The notes under the pieces: generated by a model | Database searches by the model: none | What the model was told of the DNA's origin: nothing | What the model saw: only the letters and a program-made list of their open reading frames with translations | Assembly (NCBI GenBank): GCA_020636215.1 | Contig: JACJYG010000013.1 | Coordinates: 97,501 to 152,268 of the forward strand | DNA length: 54,768 nt | Origin: Lewinellaceae bacterium | Lineage (GTDB): Bacteria; Bacteroidota; Bacteroidia; Chitinophagales; Saprospiraceae | Direction of reading: 5' to 3' | In this document: positions 34,662 through 43,838 of the stretch, one piece after another | Position numbering within the stretch: the first letter of the stretch is position 1 | Layout of the letters: each line of letters starts with the position of its first letter | Made by a program: the position numbers and the translations under genes

Positions 34662-35828
34662 CTACTTTGCCAAACGGTTGTACCGCTCCAGCACCTTCCT
34701 CAATTCCTCCTGCGGAATAGCATAAACGGTATTCCCGTTGATGCCCTCCATGGTCTCGGCGGCTACCATGGCATTGACAATGGCTTCTTCGGTGGCTTCT
34801 ACAGTAGCCTTGAACAGGGGGTTCAGCATCGCGCCCAGCCGGTCCATATTGCTGTCCCAGGCGATGGTTTCGGCGGTAGAGAACGCCAGGAAGATGTCGC
34901 CGGAGCCCATATGGCTGGTTGCTCCGGTGCGGGCCAGGCCCAGCGAAACGCGTTTGGCCAGCAGGTTCAGCTGCCAGGGCAGCAGGGGCGCGTCGGTGGC
35001 TACAATCACGATAATGGACCCGTCGCTGCGCACCGGCTCGTTCAATTTGGGCATCAGTTGGGGCATCTCCCGGCCAACCGGCACGCCCGCTATGGTGAGT
35101 TCCGGGCGCCGGCCGAAGTTGGCCTGTACCAGCACCCCGAGGGTGTATTGCGCCGTGTCCACGGCAACCAGGCGGGAAGCGGTGCCCGTACCGCCCTTGA
35201 ATTCATAACAAACCATTCCGGTTCCGCCTCCCACGTTGCCCTCTTCCAGTTTCCCGTCCCGGGCGTTCTCCAGTGCAGCGAAGACGTGCTCCGGTTTGAC
35301 GTGCAGGCCGTTGATGTCATTCAGCCCGCCGTCCCAGGTTTCAGCAACGACGGGCAGCCCGAAGGAAAAATCGAACAGCTCCCCGGTGGAGTATCGTTCG
35401 AACAGCCACTTCCCGATGGCGTCGCGCACTACCCCTACGCTGTTGGTGTTGGTAATGCCAATGGGGCCATACAACAGGGGGTAATCCTGCAGGTACAGGG
35501 CAGCGGTCATTTCGCCCATGCCGTTGAGGGAGAATATGGCAGCGGGAAAACTGCGGTAGTTGCTGAAATCATCGGTGGGCAATACCACCGTTAGGCCGGT
35601 GCGTACCGGGCCTTTGCCCACTTCCAGTTTTCCCTGCCCTTCAATCAGGGTGGCATAGCCGACTTTTACGCCGGGCACATCGGTAATAGCATTGTTTGGG
35701 CCTGATATTCCATCAAAAGGAATGCCCATATCGCGGGCGCGGGGAGGCGCTGGTTTGTTTTCCTGAGCGGAAGAGGTAAATGTGCCGGCCCAGGCCAGCA
35801 GGCAAAGCAAAGGGATTTTTTTCATCAT
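34662..35828 (-). CDS. P1 family (DmpA-like) aminopeptidase, exported
   Basis: A 388-residue protein. The ATG at 35828 (or 35825) gives a signal peptide MMKKIPLLCLLAWAGTFTSSAQ; the longer frame to 35879 adds only non-family residues. The family is shown by GPNNAITDVPGVKVGYATL, the NSVGVVRDAIGKW segment, and NVGGGTGMVCYEFKGGTGTASR, the stretch around the self-cleavage nucleophile of DmpA/BapA. The enzyme matures by self-cutting into two chains and removes N-terminal residues from D- or beta-amino peptides. A TAGCTTTG -7 box lies 21 bp upstream. Confidence 0.92.
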   Translation of the reverse strand: MMKKIPLLCLLAWAGTFTSSAQENKPAPPRARDMGIPFDGISGPNNAITDVPGVKVGYATLIEGQGKLEVGKGPVRTGLTVVLPTDDFSNYRSFPAAIFSLNGMGEMTAALYLQDYPLLYGPIGITNTNSVGVVRDAIGKWLFERYSTGELFDFSFGLPVVAETWDGGLNDINGLHVKPEHVFAALENARDGKLEEGNVGGGTGMVCYEFKGGTGTASRLVAVDTAQYTLGVLVQANFGRRPELTIAGVPVGREMPQLMPKLNEPVRSDGSIIVIVATDAPLLPWQLNLLAKRVSLGLARTGATSHMGSGDIFLAFSTAETIAWDSNMDRLGAMLNPLFKATVEATEEAIVNAMVAAETMEGINGNTVYAIPQEELRKVLERYNRLAK

Positions 35829-35848
35829 CCAAACGTTGGTCAACCCTC

Positions 35849-35856
35849 CAAAGCTA
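35849..35856 (-). promoter_or_regulatory. -7 element of the P1 peptidase gene
   Basis: On the minus strand TAGCTTTG matches TAnnTTTG and lies 21 bp before the ATG at 35828. No clear -33 TTG is present, so strength cannot be judged. Its position supports the shorter start of the P1 gene. Confidence 0.45.
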
Positions 35857-35925
35857 AAGATTTTTTGCCATTTCGGCATTACTGCCAGATAGCTGGCTGC
35901 GGCTAGACAAAAACGGTAACCTGCT

Positions 35926-36153
35926 TTGGAACTAAGTATTTGGCGGCCCCGTCGTTCCCCATGCCTACCATGGCTATGGGCTTACCGCCACTTCGGACGT
36001 AAATTCGGCGCCAGCCTGGAAGCCGGCGAATGCTTCACCAGAGACGTAACGGCCTTTTCTTCCGTCTTCAACCCGCCGATGGGCATTGACGAAGCCGAAA
36101 ACGCAGTGGGCAGCGGAGGCATGGCTACGCAGAAGCTGGCGGCCCGGCCCTAA
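35926..36153 (+). pseudogene. Possible gene remnant
   Basis: The gap between the P1 gene and the antiporter holds a plus-strand frame that ends in TAA at 36153. It has well-ordered, non-repetitive residues near its end (GRKFGASLEAGECFTRDVTAFSSVFN, then AENAVGSGGMATQKLAARP). There is no proper ATG start, and a stop lies just upstream (35917). A neighbouring frame before it reads GGPVVPHAYHGYG. This looks like the 3' end of a lost gene with a frame change. I cannot name its family, and chance remains possible. Confidence 0.25.
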
Positions 36154-36164
36154 GCGCCATCCTA

Positions 36165-37124
36165 TCAGCGGTACCAGATCAGCCAGACAAGGTAGGCGAA
36201 GTAGATCAGCAGGAATAAAATGCCTTCCGAACGGTCGAGCCGCCTTCCTTTGCCGGTAAAAATAAACACGAACAGCAAAGCGCTGGCCAGGATATTGACG
36301 AGGATGTCAAAGATTGCTCCTTCCGCCACAGGAATAGGGTAGATCACCGAAGAAAGGCCCAATATCAAAAAGACATTAAAGATGTTGGAGCCAACGATGT
36401 TTCCGATGGCGAGGTCAGTGTTCCTTTTTCGAGCCGCTACGATAGAGGTTGCCAATTCAGGAAGAGAGGTGCCGATAGATACCACCGTAAGGCCGATAAT
36501 GCGTTCTGGCCAGCCCGCCAGCCGGGCAAGGGCCACTGCGTTATCGACGATCAGGCGGCCGCCTACCAGGAGCAGGGCCAGGCCAAACAGAATATACAAT
36601 ACGGCTTTAGGGGTCGTGTACAACTTTGTCTCCATGCTTTCCTCCTCATTGCCGCCACGGCGGGCCAACTGGAAATTGTAGACCAGGAAAATGGTAAAAA
36701 AGAAGAGCAGGATAATTCCGTCGGAGCGGGATATCACGTCCTGCCCCGCCTGGTCCAGCCAGGGGTCGGCCGCCATTGCCAGTACTACCAGGGCTGAAAG
36801 AAAGGCCAGAGGAATCTCGATCCAGGTAGTGCTGGATTTGACGCTGAGGGGGGCAAATAAAGCAGAAATGCCCAGGATCAGCAGGATGTTCAAAATATTG
36901 CTACCGATCACATTGCCAAGGGCGATATCCGTACTATGCCTGGCGGCGGCAATCAGGTTGACCGAGAGCTCCGGCGCCGAGGTGCCGAAGGCGACGATGG
37001 TTAGCCCAATAACGAGGTTGGGCACATTAAGCCGACGGGCCAGGTCTGACGCTGCATCCACCAGCTTGTTGGCCCCATAGATCAAAAAGACAAATCCAAT
37101 AGTAAGAAGCAAAAAATTCAGCAT
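36165..37124 (-). CDS. Calcium/sodium antiporter, CaCA family (YrbG-like)
   Basis: A 319-residue membrane protein with about ten helices and the two signature alpha-repeats of the cation/Ca2+ exchanger superfamily. These are GTSAPELSVNLIAA..GNVIGSNILNI in the first half and GTSLPELATSIVAA..GNIVGSNIFNV in the second, each with the ion-binding Glu and Asn. Length and layout match prokaryotic YrbG/NCX_Mj-type antiporters, which exchange Ca2+ or Na+ across the inner membrane. It follows the 37133-38290 gene with an 8-bp gap, so they share a transcript. Confidence 0.95.
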   Translation of the reverse strand: MLNFLLLTIGFVFLIYGANKLVDAASDLARRLNVPNLVIGLTIVAFGTSAPELSVNLIAAARHSTDIALGNVIGSNILNILLILGISALFAPLSVKSSTTWIEIPLAFLSALVVLAMAADPWLDQAGQDVISRSDGIILLFFFTIFLVYNFQLARRGGNEEESMETKLYTTPKAVLYILFGLALLLVGGRLIVDNAVALARLAGWPERIIGLTVVSIGTSLPELATSIVAARKRNTDLAIGNIVGSNIFNVFLILGLSSVIYPIPVAEGAIFDILVNILASALLFVFIFTGKGRRLDRSEGILFLLIYFAYLVWLIWYR

Positions 37125-37132
37125 TTTCCCTT

Positions 37133-38290
37133 TTATTGTTCTGATAACACTGGCGCCTTCACCCGGTTGAAGATAGGGGTGCGCACCACTTTTCGCTCAC
37201 TGACGGGCACTTCCCTGACTTCAGTAACGTATTCATCCCGATAGGACCTGGTTTCTGTAACGGCAATGACTTTGACGTTGACGTTGATTCCCTCCACATA
37301 ATTGTCGTTGTCCAGTTTGATCGCAAAATTGCCCTGCGTGTAATGTCCCACCCTCCCAAAACCTGTCACGCTATTGCCTTTAGACAAAAGCTCGTACGAA
37401 CCATTTTGATCGCGGAGAATTTCATACTTGACATTTTCTCCGGAGGGTGGATTGCTAAAGGTGGAGACGCCTTCAATAGCCAGCAAGGCCAGCGCACCGT
37501 AACCGCTGGAAACCAGCCCGGCGCTGATGGCGCCGGTGGTTACGCCCTTAGCGATTTTGGCCAATGCCTTGACGTTCGCCTCATCCAGCACCTGCTTACC
37601 GGCTTCACCGGTACCTATCCAATAGGCCCACGAAGTCACTTCAGTTACCTGATAAGGTTCCGTTTTGTTGGGTTCATAGCGATTTTGAGGTAGTTCGAAG
37701 GTGACGTAGGCCACGTTGTCCGACCCGAAGTTGGTGCGGGAGTGTACGCGTTCCAATTTTTCCAGGATGGTCACCACGGAGGTGTCTACTTTGTCCAGTA
37801 CACGTCGGCGCTGTTGCACTTCCTTCACTTCGGAACCTTCCACCAGCGTTTCCGACTGCACCGAGTAGGTGGTGTCTACCCGTTCTACCCACTTTACGGC
37901 AGGATTGAAGTTAGCGGTGGACGGGCTGGCCGGCCGGCGCTGAAGGTGTAAGCGATAAACAGCTTTCTTCAGCAAGGCTGTATTGCGCAGGTAAAACCGG
38001 TAAATGCCCCGGCTATACACTTTCAGGCGTTTATCTTTGATGCCGGTAACATCATATTCCAGAAGCCGGGAGTTATCGGGATATTCTTCCACTTCGAAGG
38101 TCCGCAGGCTTTTGCCTTCCACCATTTCCAGGTTGACCAGCATTTCATCGCCGGCCTCGAAACCGTAGTAAACCGTTTCTTCTTTGCCGGGCCCTACTTC
38201 GATGGTGAGTTCCGCCACAGTGATCCATTCCTGGCCCACGGCGGGGAGGCAGCATAAACTGGATAATAAGATAAAAGGGATTCTGGCCAT
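37133..38290 (-). CDS. Secreted protein of unknown function
   Basis: I do not recognise the family. The 385-residue product has a signal peptide (MARIPFILLSSLCCLPAVGQ). It is followed by beta-rich segments with Tyr/Glu-rich strands (PGKEETVYYGFEAGDEMLVNLEMV), and a middle part RVDTTYSVQSETLVEGSEVKEVQQRRRVLDKVDTSVVTILEKL that may form a coiled coil. A glycine-rich stretch (GVTTGAISAGLVSSGYGALALLAIEGVST) could insert in a membrane or form a hairpin. A TAGCTTTG promoter box precedes it, and the antiporter gene follows after 8 bp. An outer-layer or stress role linked to ion transport is possible but unproven. Confidence 0.7.
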   Translation of the reverse strand: MARIPFILLSSLCCLPAVGQEWITVAELTIEVGPGKEETVYYGFEAGDEMLVNLEMVEGKSLRTFEVEEYPDNSRLLEYDVTGIKDKRLKVYSRGIYRFYLRNTALLKKAVYRLHLQRRPASPSTANFNPAVKWVERVDTTYSVQSETLVEGSEVKEVQQRRRVLDKVDTSVVTILEKLERVHSRTNFGSDNVAYVTFELPQNRYEPNKTEPYQVTEVTSWAYWIGTGEAGKQVLDEANVKALAKIAKGVTTGAISAGLVSSGYGALALLAIEGVSTFSNPPSGENVKYEILRDQNGSYELLSKGNSVTGFGRVGHYTQGNFAIKLDNDNYVEGINVNVKVIAVTETRSYRDEYVTEVREVPVSERKVVRTPIFNRVKAPVLSEQ

Positions 38291-38310
38291 AGCATTATTG
38301 CATTATGCTG

Positions 38311-38318
38311 CAAAGCTA
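38311..38318 (-). promoter_or_regulatory. -7 element of the 38290 gene
   Basis: Minus-strand TAGCTTTG fits TAnnTTTG, 20 bp before the ATG at 38290. A tandem AAAATGT repeat starts 8 bp further upstream, in the region where the -33 element would lie. Confidence 0.4.
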
Positions 38319-38326
38319 CCAACTGG

Positions 38327-38368
38327 AAAATGTAAAATGTAAAATGGGTAATGTAAAATGTAAAATGA
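38327..38368. repeat. AAAATGT tandem repeat
   Basis: About six units of 7-8 bp (AAAATGT, with AAAATGGG and AATGT variants). It lies just upstream of the promoter of the minus-strand secreted-protein gene, so copy-number change could alter its expression. The rest of the 38369-38689 space is AT-rich with no gene I can support. Confidence 0.6.
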
Positions 38369-38689
38369 GAGGCTTGGTTGAGAAAGGGGATGCCTATGGA
38401 AAAGCCCCTTGTAACTTTATTTTTTTTCCAAAATAAGCTTTATATGTGAAACAATTGCTCACCACTTCGATTCCCTGTTTTAAATTTAAAAAAAACATAT
38501 TTTTCAACAAAAAACGATAGAAATAACAATGTTTTTACAACTTAACCTTATTAATGAAAATTCACACTTCTTTTTTAGGGGCCGGCTAGAAACAGCTGCT
38601 TTGAATAGAGGCGTAAAACATTAAAAACCAATTGATTATATTTTTTTTATATTATTTTGAAGAATAACATCACGGACCAAACTTTTTTC

Positions 38690-38697
38690 TATATTTG
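38690..38697 (+). promoter_or_regulatory. -7 element before the M43 protease gene
   Basis: TATATTTG is an exact TAnnTTTG. It would leave a leader of about 205 nt before the ATG at 38911. No TTG is found at the expected -33 distance. The 38698-38910 leader holds no further gene that I can support; a 14-codon ATG frame near 38829 is probably chance. Confidence 0.45.
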
Positions 38698-38910
38698 CGC
38701 TATCTAGCAGAACAAACACATTGGCAACTCACCACCCGACACCGTATTATTTTTTCGTTAAACCCTTATTTCAGGTTCTATAATCCAAAGTTTTTAACCG
38801 GCCCTTCATCCTGAAAAGCCTGCGCCACATGAGGCGTATGAGCCAAGAGGGGCAGCTATCAATCGCAACCTAAATTCATTCATTCTTTCACACACTAAAA
38901 TTGCCCTCGA

Positions 38911-41172
38911 ATGAGCGTAAAGCACATTTACTTGAGCCTGTTGCTGGTGCTTGGCATCAGCGCTTCCCTGATCGCCCAGGTCCGCAATTGCGGGACCATG
39001 GAGCACATGCAGCTCGAAGAGCTTCTGGACCCCAGCCGGGCTTTGAAACTCCAGGAAATCGAAGAGCATGCCAAACAGTATCTGGCCAACCCGGAACGGG
39101 CGGTGAACGGCGTCATCACCATTCCGGTGGTCGTCCATGTGGTGTACAATACCACCGCTGAAAACGTGAGCGATGCTCAAATCCAGAGCCAGATCACGGT
39201 ATTGAACGAGGACTTCCGCCGGCTCAATGCGGATGCATCCAACACCCCGAGCCTGTTCGCTTCTGTAGCTGCCGACGCAGAGATCCAGTTCTGCCTGGCT
39301 TCGGTTGACCCCAGTGGGAACCCAACAAATGGCATCACCCGCACCCCCACTTCGGTGACGGCATTCAGCACCAATGACAATGTGAAGTTCAACTCCAGTG
39401 GTGGTAAGAATGCCTGGCCGGCCGGCAGCTACCTCAATCTTTGGGTCTGTGATATCAGCGGCGGCATTCTGGGCTATGCCCAGTTTCCCGGCGGTGCTGC
39501 CGCCACAGACGGCGTGGTGATCGACTACGCCTACTTCGGCACCATCGGCACCGCTACGGCGCCCTTCAACCTGGGCCGCACGGCCACCCACGAGGTCGGC
39601 CACTGGCTCAACCTGCGCCACATCTGGGGCGACGGCAACTGCAGCGTCGATGATTTCGTCAGCGATACGCCCACTGCCGGCGCACCCAACTACACCGGCG
39701 CTCCCTGTACTTTCCCCGGCCCCAACAGCTGCAACTCCGGCGCCGGCGACCAACCCGATATGTTCCAGAACTACATGGACTACTCGGATGACGGCTGCAT
39801 GAACCTCTACACCCAGGGGCAGAAAACCCGCATGCGCGCCCTGTTCGACACCGGCGGCGCCCGCGCCAGCCTGCTGACGTCCAACGGCTGCGGAACCGTA
39901 TCGCCCCCCACCTGTTCGGACGGCATACAGAACGGCGATGAAACCGGCGTAGACTGCGGCGGCTCCTCCTGCCCCGCCTGCGTATGCACCAACGCCAGCC
40001 CGGTAACCCTCACCCTGGTGCTCGACAATTACCCCTCGGAAACCACCTGGAATATTAAAAACTCCGGTGGAACAACAGTGGCTTCCGGCGGCCCATACAG
40101 CACGGCAGGCGCCACCGTCACAGTGCCCACCACCCTGGCTGCCGGCAATTATACGTTTACCATCAATGACTCCTATGGAGATGGTATCTGCTGCGCTTAC
40201 GGCAATGGTTCCTATACCCTGCGGGACGCCAACAACACGACCCTTGCTTCCGGCGGCGCCTTTGGATCATCTGCAACCACAGCCTTCTGTATTGCCAGTG
40301 GCGGTTCCACCCCCACTTGCTCGGATGGCATTCAGAATGGCGATGAAACCGGCATAGACTGTGGCGGCAGCTGCGCCCCCTGCAATACCGGCTGCACCTA
40401 CGCCACGCTCAACAGCAACAATTTTGAATCCGGCTTCGGCATCTGGACGGATGGCGGCACCGACTGCGCACGGATCGCCAGCACCACCTATGCCAACAGC
40501 GGTTCCTATTCCATCCGCCTGAGAGACAATACCAACACTTCGGTGATGACCACCGGCAACCTCAACCTGTCGGCATATCAGGAAATCACAGTCGACTTCT
40601 CCTACATCACCGTCAGCTTCGATAACTCCAACGAAGATTTCTGGCTTCAGATCTCCACCAATGGCGGTTCGACCTACACCACGGTGAAGGACCTCAACTT
40701 TAGCATCGACTTCCTGAACGGCCAGCGCAAGAATGAATCGGTGGTGATTTCCGGGCCGTTCACCAGCACCACCCGCCTGCGCTTCCGCGCCGATGCTTCG
40801 GCCGATGACGATCAGGTGTACATTGACGATGTAGTGATCAGCGGTTGTTCCGGCGGCGCCCGCACCAATCCGTTCCTGCCGGTATTCGAGGAAGAAGGGG
40901 TGTCGGCCAAAGCTACATCAACCAGCCTGGCGGTATTCCCCAACCCCACCCGCGATGAGTTGACAGCCGTATTCCAGCTTCCGGAAGCGGGCCCGGTTCA
41001 ACTGTTGATCACCGACCTCACCGGCCGGGTGATGCAGCAACAACAGATTATGGCCGATGCCGGCAGACAGGAAGCTAAGTTGGATGCCAGCACCTTCGTT
41101 TCCGGAGTTTACATCATTCACCTGGTTTCGAATGGCGAACGCGTCATGCAGAAATTTGTGGTAGCCAAATAA
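38911..41172 (+). CDS. M43 cytophagalysin-type metalloprotease, T9SS-secreted
   Basis: A 753-residue secreted protein with a signal peptide (SLLLVLGISASLIAQ). A metzincin catalytic domain has the zinc motif HEVGHWLNLRH (H227, E228, H231, H237) and a Met-turn NYMDYSDDGCMNLYTQGQ, as in pappalysin/cytophagalysin (M43). Two copies of a small Cys-rich unit CSDGIQNGDETG(V/I)DCGG follow, one before and one after a beta domain (about residues 360-460). Next comes a jelly-roll-like domain with IDDVVISGC, and finally a type A T9SS sorting tail (LAVFPNPTRDELTAVF to MQKFVVAK). It likely degrades external proteins. Confidence 0.94.
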   Translation: MSVKHIYLSLLLVLGISASLIAQVRNCGTMEHMQLEELLDPSRALKLQEIEEHAKQYLANPERAVNGVITIPVVVHVVYNTTAENVSDAQIQSQITVLNEDFRRLNADASNTPSLFASVAADAEIQFCLASVDPSGNPTNGITRTPTSVTAFSTNDNVKFNSSGGKNAWPAGSYLNLWVCDISGGILGYAQFPGGAAATDGVVIDYAYFGTIGTATAPFNLGRTATHEVGHWLNLRHIWGDGNCSVDDFVSDTPTAGAPNYTGAPCTFPGPNSCNSGAGDQPDMFQNYMDYSDDGCMNLYTQGQKTRMRALFDTGGARASLLTSNGCGTVSPPTCSDGIQNGDETGVDCGGSSCPACVCTNASPVTLTLVLDNYPSETTWNIKNSGGTTVASGGPYSTAGATVTVPTTLAAGNYTFTINDSYGDGICCAYGNGSYTLRDANNTTLASGGAFGSSATTAFCIASGGSTPTCSDGIQNGDETGIDCGGSCAPCNTGCTYATLNSNNFESGFGIWTDGGTDCARIASTTYANSGSYSIRLRDNTNTSVMTTGNLNLSAYQEITVDFSYITVSFDNSNEDFWLQISTNGGSTYTTVKDLNFSIDFLNGQRKNESVVISGPFTSTTRLRFRADASADDDQVYIDDVVISGCSGGARTNPFLPVFEEEGVSAKATSTSLAVFPNPTRDELTAVFQLPEAGPVQLLITDLTGRVMQQQQIMADAGRQEAKLDASTFVSGVYIIHLVSNGERVMQKFVVAK

Positions 41173-41186
41173 ATGGCTGAAAACAG

Positions 41187-41264
41187 AATGGTTAAATGGT
41201 TAAATGGCTGGATTTGAGGCGAACACCCCTCCCAATCATTCAGCCATTTAACCATTCAACCATT
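41187..41264. terminator. Bidirectional terminator-like inverted tandem repeat
   Basis: Three AATGGTTA-type 8-bp units on the left (41187-41210) are the reverse complement, with one mismatch, of the right arm (41241-41264), around a 30-nt loop. The right arm includes the stop and last codons of the minus-strand gene. Sitting between convergent genes, it can end transcription from both sides. Confidence 0.65.
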
Positions 41265-42648
41265 TATTAAGCCACTCCCACTCCAGCACTTCCGTAGGGG
41301 GCGGCAGGCTTTCAGCCAGTTCCTTTCTTTTTTTCGTTTCGAAAGACTCTAGTTTAGCCAGCTTCCGGGTATAATCGATGAAGTTGCGCAATTGCTTTTT
41401 CAATTGCGGCTTCGCCAGTGGATTGCGATAGATATAGATGCGATAGGCCTCCAGAAAGGAGAGCAGTAATTCCGTTTGTCCGGTTTCGAAGTATATTTTA
41501 GCCAATAGATTTTTAGCGGCCACCGCCAACAGCAGGTCGCGCAGGTCCAATTGGTTGAGCACCACCTGAGCCTTATCATATTCCTTCCGCCAATAGAGAT
41601 AATGCCCGAGGTTATAATGGAAAATATTCTCCCGGAAAGCCTCCGGCAGGTATTTTTTGTACTCGTTCAGGAATTGATGCACCCACTCCAGCTTGCCGGT
41701 GCGCAGGCCAACCGTAATGAGATTGCTATAACGCCAGGGCGCCAGTTGCCCATCTTCCAGCAGCAAGCCCTTCTCCAACAACAATTCGTTGAGTTCGAGA
41801 AAATGGGCGTAGTAGGATTCGTCGCGGAACCGGTTAATGCGGCGCGTACAATAGTTGAGCAAATAGGTATAAAGATTCTTTAGTTCCGGAGGAGGGATGT
41901 CATCAGCGTTTTCCTGCAGCAGCTGACGTAGCCGATTAAAATGCTTAGTTTCCTCGGGATGTTGTAACATCAACAGGGCGCTGAGGTAGACTCTGATGAC
42001 AGGGGTATCTTCGAATGCCTGTTCCTGTACCCACTGAATTACAGCTTCGCCCAAATTGAGCTGATAGTGCACATCCAACACCAGGCCGGCATTGACCATT
42101 TCCAGGCTGTAGCGCAGCTTTTCCGCCAGGTAGGCGCGGTCGAGGGCGTCGGCAGTGTACTGGAGTTCTTCGCGGTAATTGCGTTCATATTGTTCCGAAT
42201 GTCGGTTTTCCAGTTCGGCGATTCGATAAAGGTACTGCAGATAAGGCCCATCCTGGTAGGGGTAGCTTTCGGCCAGTTTCCGTGCTTTGCGCAAAGCCGC
42301 GTTATAGTGTTTAGGGAGTTCCATCTCCTGAAAAAGCGTCATCAGGCCGAGTTGCTGTTCCATGGGTTGGGCCATCAGTTGCTCCACCAAAAGGAATTGC
42401 TCCAATAGTTGGGCCAATTCGCTCATGCGGTAGGCCAACGGCCGGGCGGCAATACCGAGGGCATCCCCAACTTTGCGCTTATCCAGTCCCGGAGCCTGAA
42501 AATCGGGGGCAAAGGGAAGTAAATAATTGAAAAGCAGCTTGTTTTCCGTATTTTTATTGAAATAGGGCGATTGGAGGAATGTTCCGAAGCGCTGCAGCTG
42601 GCGGGCCGGCAATTTTTGAAGCAGTTCGATCAATTTACTTTGATGCAT
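41248..42648 (-). CDS. Saprospiria-type helical protein, paralog of the gene at 33123-34604
   Basis: A 466-residue soluble protein made of helix pairs. The N-terminus SKLIELLQKLPARQLQRFGTFLQSPYFNKN matches the layout of the protein encoded at 33123-34604, including the SP(Y/F)F turn. The middle part carries TPR-like pairs (NIFHYNLGHYLYWRKEYDKAQVVLNQL), and the C-terminus is basic, with KPQLKKQLRNFIDYTRKL. No catalytic motif is seen. The role is unknown; a scaffold for protein contacts is likely from the fold. Its last codons lie inside the inverted repeat at 41187-41264. It diverges from the T9SS protein gene at 42702. Confidence 0.75.
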   Translation of the reverse strand: MHQSKLIELLQKLPARQLQRFGTFLQSPYFNKNTENKLLFNYLLPFAPDFQAPGLDKRKVGDALGIAARPLAYRMSELAQLLEQFLLVEQLMAQPMEQQLGLMTLFQEMELPKHYNAALRKARKLAESYPYQDGPYLQYLYRIAELENRHSEQYERNYREELQYTADALDRAYLAEKLRYSLEMVNAGLVLDVHYQLNLGEAVIQWVQEQAFEDTPVIRVYLSALLMLQHPEETKHFNRLRQLLQENADDIPPPELKNLYTYLLNYCTRRINRFRDESYYAHFLELNELLLEKGLLLEDGQLAPWRYSNLITVGLRTGKLEWVHQFLNEYKKYLPEAFRENIFHYNLGHYLYWRKEYDKAQVVLNQLDLRDLLLAVAAKNLLAKIYFETGQTELLLSFLEAYRIYIYRNPLAKPQLKKQLRNFIDYTRKLAKLESFETKKRKELAESLPPPTEVLEWEWLNKWLNG

Positions 42649-42701
42649 AGTTCCCCTGTTTCAAGCTGGGCTACATAGGAGTCCATTTCAATATTACGAA
42701 A

Positions 42702-43805
42702 ATGAGGTATATTCTACTGCTTTTCATCGTATTATCTTCATCCATTCCAGGCTTTGCCCAGGTAATTTTTCCAGGCGACCTGAACAACGACGGCCAGGCC
42801 AACTATCTCGACCTGCTGCCTCTGGGCCTGGCTTATGGGCAGGAAGGGCCGCCCCGGCCGGGTGCTTCACTCGAATGGATACAGCAACCCAACTTCCCCT
42901 GGGATGGGTTCCTCCCGGTAAGCGGCATCAACCTGGGTTTTGTCGACTCCGATGGCAACGGCTTCATCGATAGCCTGGACATTGACGCCATTGCCCTGAA
43001 TTATGACAGCCTGCAGTTTACTTCAGAACCCCTGCCTCAGCCTTATCTCCTAACCGATACCTTTGCAGTAGAAGAGCTACCCGAATTGATCATCCGCTTC
43101 GACCGAGACACCGTGGCTATTGGCGATACCATCACCTTAGTACTGGATTATATCGTTCCCAACCCGGATGTTTTTCCGCCAACCGCTGCCCCTTTGGCTA
43201 TTGCATTCACCCTGGAGTATGCCGATACCCTTTTGTCCGGGGAACAAACCATCATCCAACCCGATACCGTTCCCGGCGACCTGATGTTCGTGGCTGCTAC
43301 CTCCAACTCCGTGGAATTCTGGCGTTCGCCACCTCCGGGGCAGATCGAATTTGCTGCTTCGGGAAAAGGAGTCCCGGCCCTGGCCAATTCCCGGACGCTC
43401 GGCAAGATGTTGATCGTTATCGAGGACATGATCCTTCTCTCTCAACCGCTACCCCTTAAGGTCAAAAACCCTCTGCTCATCAATACAGCTGAGCAGGTGA
43501 TCGCGCTGAAAACGTCCGTCTCACCACTTTGGATTACCGGACAAGCCTCTGAGCCGGAGCATTCTCATAAGGTGAAAGTGTTCCCCAACCCTACTTCTGG
43601 CCTCGTTCAGGTGCAATTGCCCTCCCCCACTCCACTGCGATTACGCCTGTTTTCCATTGCCGGCCAATGCCTGGTCCAAATGGATTACCAACTTAGCGAT
43701 TACTGTGAAGTGGACCTCTCCGCCCTTGGTCCAGGGATTTATTTCCTGCAGCTTCAGACGTCGGAGGGGGTACAGGTGGAACGAGTGGTGGTTTCTGGTT
43801 TTTAG
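42702..43805 (+). CDS. T9SS-secreted protein with dockerin-like calcium repeats
   Basis: A 367-residue secreted protein. After the signal peptide (SSSIPGFAQ), two dockerin-type F-hand motifs are seen: GDLNNDGQANYLDLLPLGLAYG and VDSDGNGFIDSLDIDAIALNY, each with the DxNxDG calcium loop. A cohesin-like or Ig-like beta domain follows (about residues 120-270, with IAIGDTITLVLDYI-like strands). A type A sorting tail (KVFPNPTSGLVQVQLPS to VERVVVSGF) ends the protein. Pairing of dockerin-like and beta domains is common in Saprospiria surface proteins; a binding role is likely. A good hairpin terminator follows. Confidence 0.85.
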   Translation: MRYILLLFIVLSSSIPGFAQVIFPGDLNNDGQANYLDLLPLGLAYGQEGPPRPGASLEWIQQPNFPWDGFLPVSGINLGFVDSDGNGFIDSLDIDAIALNYDSLQFTSEPLPQPYLLTDTFAVEELPELIIRFDRDTVAIGDTITLVLDYIVPNPDVFPPTAAPLAIAFTLEYADTLLSGEQTIIQPDTVPGDLMFVAATSNSVEFWRSPPPGQIEFAASGKGVPALANSRTLGKMLIVIEDMILLSQPLPLKVKNPLLINTAEQVIALKTSVSPLWITGQASEPEHSHKVKVFPNPTSGLVQVQLPSPTPLRLRLFSIAGQCLVQMDYQLSDYCEVDLSALGPGIYFLQLQTSEGVQVERVVVSGF

Positions 43806-43815
43806 TTTCTGAGGT

Positions 43816-43838
43816 AGCATCGGTTCAGCGATGCTTTT
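43816..43838 (+). terminator. Intrinsic terminator after the dockerin-like gene
   Basis: AGCATCG (43816-43822) pairs with CGATGCT (43829-43835) around a 6-nt loop and is followed by TTTTG. It starts 11 bp after the stop codon at 43805. Confidence 0.65.

Noticed and set aside
38806..39753. 315-codon minus-strand frame over the M43 protease
   Set aside because: Gly/Val/Ala-rich antisense frame caused by GC-rich codons; the plus strand carries the HEVGHWLNLRH motif.
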